A stretch of 64,000 bases of DNA from an uncultured Paracoccaceae bacterium (GTDB lineage: Bacteria > Pseudomonadota > Alphaproteobacteria > Rhodobacterales > Rhodobacteraceae). Of the stretch, positions 61,910 to 64,000 are shown piece after piece (the first letter of the stretch is position 1; each line of letters starts with the position of its first letter). The translations under genes and the position numbers were made by a program. The DNA lies in assembly GCA_947501355.1 (NCBI GenBank), contig CANMVA010000001.1, positions 496,001 through 560,000 of the forward strand, read 5' to 3'. Below the pieces are notes generated by a model. That model had not been told where the DNA came from, did not search any database, and worked only from the letters and a program-made list of their open reading frames with translations.

Positions 61910-62960
61910 GGGCTGGGTCGAGTACAACGGCAGGCCAATCGCAGGCCCATACCGGCGAAGCACTAAGGCATCTACAGAAGCGGGCGCACGGGACTGGATA
62001 AATCGCGAGACTGAGCTTCAGATACGCCGCCATGTTGTTGGCGATGAGCCGAGCAAAACGTTCTCCGACGCGATCATGCTCTACAACGCCTCTCCCAAGA
62101 CCGCGAAGCAGTTGATCCCGATTGTCGAGGAGATCGGTGACATGCCCTTGGGCGCAATCTCTGGTGCGCTACTGAAAGGTCTTGGCCCGAAACTTAAACC
62201 GAAGGCTTCGACCGACACTTGGTGGCGCGAGATCGTGACGCCCGCGAGCGCGGTCATTAATAACGCGCACGAGCTGGAAGGCACGCCACTAATCCGAGTG
62301 AAGCCATATGACAAGTTTGAGCGGATCGCTCAGGACAAGCGGCGAGGGAAAACCAGCCGCGTTGAACGGAAGCCCGCCGACAAAGAATGGATCGAGGCTT
62401 TCTGCCGCGCCGCCGATCCATACAACGCCGCTTTGGTCAGGTTCATGTTCGAAACAGCGGCGCGGATCGATCATGCCGTCTCGATAGAGCCTGACGATCT
62501 ACGGCCCGCCGAGAACAAAGTCCGAGTGAAAGCACAGAAAGGCCATCCCGAAGGCTGGATCACCGTTTCGCCTCAGATGATGGACGAGTTGCTGGCCTTG
62601 CCGCCCAAGCGGCCAAAGAACCGCAAGACTGGCAAGTTCATGAAACCCCGTGTGTTCGGCTATGGTAGCTCGACGGGTTACAACACGCGCTGGAAGACGA
62701 TCTGCAAGAGCGCCAACATCCCGTACCTTTCAGCACATCCGGCAGGCCGCCACGGGTTCTTCACCGAATTGGTCGTTCGCCAAGGTGTTGATCCGGTCAC
62801 CGCAGCCAAGGCTGGCCGCTGGTCTGACCCCAATTTGCCTATGCGCATCTACGCCCACGCGGAGACGGATGAGGCCGATGTCAGGGCCCGTTTTCGTACA
62901 AACCACGTACAGGCGGACACTGTACAAACACCCAAGAGCAAGAAATCACAGAAGGAATAG
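61867..62960 (+). CDS. int: Tyrosine integrase of the tRNA-Arg element (apparent frameshift)
   Basis: The ATG at 61867 with GGAGG six bases before it encodes MPLQIYKR; the rest (GRFYWAKGWVEYNGRPIAGP onward) is in the frame one base back, so about one G seems missing in AAGAGGG at 61885-61891. Downstream the catalytic set is intact: ETAARIDHAV (Arg I), VKAQKGHPEG (Lys), HPAGRHGF (HxxR), GRWSDP and MRIYAH (Tyr). The gene ends 14 bp before attR, the usual place. Either an inactivating mutation or a sequencing error. Confidence 0.82.
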
Positions 62961-62974
62961 CGCTATGAACGGTT

Positions 62975-63021
62975 CCCTCCTAAGGGGCAGGTTGCAGGTT
63001 CGAATCCTGCCGGGGTCGCCA
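62975..63021. repeat. attR: 47-bp copy of the tRNA-Arg 3' half
   Basis: Identical to 22133-22179, lacking the tRNA 5' half. It marks the right boundary of the integrated element; backbone resumes at 63022. Confidence 0.95.
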
Positions 63022-63028
63022 GATACCC

Positions 63029-63733
63029 TCAGACCATGCGGATGACGTCCTTATCTATCGACAGCATGTAGCCCTTGCGCGCGATGTTGCGGACCAGAAG
63101 GTCGCTGACCATCTGATTGCCCAACGTGTCGCGCAGCCGTTTGATCCGCGTGGCTCCTGCGGCTTCATCGCAGTCTGAGGCGGAGCGGCCGGAGATCATC
63201 GCCTCGATCTCGGCCCCGGACAGCACGTCATCGTCCATGCGGGCTTCCGCAAGAACCGACAGCGTCTCTATCGCGGCTTCGGTCAGCTTGAACTCCATGT
63301 TGTTCAGATAGACGAGATTTTGGTCGCGGCTGATGAGCAGCGAATTCACCTGAATGCCCGCTTGTTCCACCTGCGCCATGCGGCGGTTCAGGCCGATCAG
63401 CAGGACCAGAAAGACCAATGCGGCGATCAGCAGGGCTGTTGCGAATACGAGCAACACGAAAATCACCATGCGGTAGCTGGAGAGTGTGTCGGAAAACGCG
63501 GTGCCGGATTGGGCGAGGATTTCGAGCAGCTTGATCTGATCGCCGGATGTCAGCGCATCATTCTCAACGAAAATACGCTCCACCCGGTCATTGAAGGCAT
63601 TGGCGTCTGGCAGGCTCCAGAAAAGCGCGATGCCCGTGATCAACAGGATCAGAACAATCGCGCCAAGCCCGAGGGCGACGATGCGGCTGCCATGGCGTGT
63701 CGGTTCAGTAACGGAGGAAGTGACGTCCGGCAT
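63029..63733 (-). CDS. Membrane-anchored winged-helix regulator
   Basis: 234 residues. Two membrane helices (about 20-42 and 92-116) bracket a periplasmic segment of about 50 residues; a cytoplasmic OmpR/ToxR-type winged helix with KRLRDTLGNQMVSDLLVRNI..KGYML follows. It would sense something at the envelope and act on DNA directly. ATG at 63733 has GGAG upstream; it overlaps the end of the next gene by 29 bp. Confidence 0.72.
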   Translation of the reverse strand: MPDVTSSVTEPTRHGSRIVALGLGAIVLILLITGIALFWSLPDANAFNDRVERIFVENDALTSGDQIKLLEILAQSGTAFSDTLSSYRMVIFVLLVFATALLIAALVFLVLLIGLNRRMAQVEQAGIQVNSLLISRDQNLVYLNNMEFKLTEAAIETLSVLAEARMDDDVLSGAEIEAMISGRSASDCDEAAGATRIKRLRDTLGNQMVSDLLVRNIARKGYMLSIDKDVIRMV

Positions 63734-63983
63734 TGTCTCTGCGCTCCTCCAGGCCGCTGTCATCAAAGATCGACAGAATATTCAAAAGCTCCCACCCGGC
63801 GCGGGCTAGACGAGAGCGCAACTCGCGCTGGGCTGCCTGCGCCGAACAGTCCGAAATTTGCGCCACACCATAGTGCAAACGCAAGGGATCGTCTTGCTTG
63901 GCCTTGTAATCGGCAAAGCAAGCAGCCTGGGCGGGGCCAGCCAGCGCGAAGGTCAGCGCGGTGAGGGCAATAAGACGTTTCAT
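63705..63983 (-). CDS. Small exported protein, 92 aa
   Basis: Signal peptide MKRLIALTALTFALAGPAQA-ACF, then a mature 70-residue part with two cysteines (ACFADYKAK, ISDCSAQA). Upstream of and overlapping the membrane regulator, so it may supply its ligand or partner in the periplasm; inferred. Confidence 0.72.
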   Translation of the reverse strand: MKRLIALTALTFALAGPAQAACFADYKAKQDDPLRLHYGVAQISDCSAQAAQRELRSRLARAGWELLNILSIFDDSGLEERRDNAGRHFLRY

Positions 63984-64000
63984 GGGTAAAACATGACCCC

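Larger units (their letters stand above)
22133..63021. mobile_element. tRNA-Arg-integrated mobilizable element (IME), carrying a nested Tn7-like transposon
   Basis: Bounded by attL and attR, 40,842 bp apart. The integrase reads toward attR and ends 14 bp from it, with excisionase-like and XRE genes next to it. The element has a ColE1-like mobilization module but no visible type IV secretion genes, so it would rely on a helper. Removing the nested transposon and one CCTGA copy leaves about 11.6 kb. Confidence 0.88.

Noticed and set aside
62975-63021. Second tRNA-Arg gene
   Set aside because: Only the 3' 47 bases are present; the D-arm and 5' acceptor are missing, so it is attR.

Overview
The window looks like chromosome from a Roseobacter-group alphaproteobacterium (Rhodobacteraceae). 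Support for this: a TAT-type Rieske protein, the paiB / GST / mtaB / dapF neighbourhood, a DUF1289 protein, a HemP gene behind an Iron-Rhodo-box (TGA-N9-TCA), and dps behind an Irr-type ICE palindrome. It divides into a conserved backbone on both flanks (1-22179 and 63022-64000) and one large accessory region between two copies of the 3' half of a tRNA-Arg(CCT) gene.

Left backbone. The Rieske subunit (petA, cut by the window edge) is followed by an outer-membrane barrel protein and a secreted PhoD phosphatase. A leftward block then carries an SDR, two GSTs, PaiB, mtaB and dapF. After tRNA-Lys(TTT) comes a glucosylglycerate module: a phosphatase and GpgS-type synthase on the plus strand, convergent with a GH13 phosphorylase that would recycle the solute. 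Next are mscS, a decayed DUF1045 gene, a bicupin, the iron group (ICE box/dps, DUF1289, hemP with a coupled leader ORF and Iron-Rhodo-box), a CaiB-type CoA transferase, a three-gene lipid/glycosyl operon (GT2, LAB_N, GT39) and a GntR-like LacI repressor with a palindromic operator.

Accessory region. A 47-bp direct repeat (22133-22179 and 62975-63021) marks attL and attR of an integrative mobilizable element. Its own part (about 11.6 kb, 51430-62974) carries a winged-helix protein, a ColE1-like mobCABD module in which mobB and mobD lie inside mobA in another frame, a frameshifted NACHT NTPase, higBA, an AvcD-type antiphage dCTP deaminase, a Ser/Thr kinase paired with a RuvC/RNase-H-like protein, an XRE repressor, an excisionase-like ORF and a tyrosine integrase with an apparent frameshift.

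Nested in it, only 11 bp past the tRNA 3' end, is a complete Tn7/Tn5053-like transposon (22191-51424; 29,234 bp). It has about 33-bp imperfect inverted ends starting TGCCAG, subterminal repeats and a perfect 5-bp target duplication, CCTGA. Its machinery is split: tniA-tniB sit at the right end, while tniQ lies about 10 kb away on the opposite strand. Between them is a defence block: a HEPN-like protein, Hachiman (hamAB), a DUF3644 protein and a NaeI-like restriction-modification pair. The left arm carries a Lon-like AAA+ ATPase / metallophosphoesterase / small-protein cassette, and a long run of small stress-type and envelope genes (transglutaminase, amino-acid racemase with DUF1611, a seven-repeat Cys-rich exported protein, Crp/Fnr, CspA) ending in a second tyrosine recombinase.

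Taken together, this is a defence-loaded Tn7-like element inside a tRNA-borne mobilizable island. No cas gene or CRISPR array is visible, so the transposon is not an obvious CRISPR-associated one.
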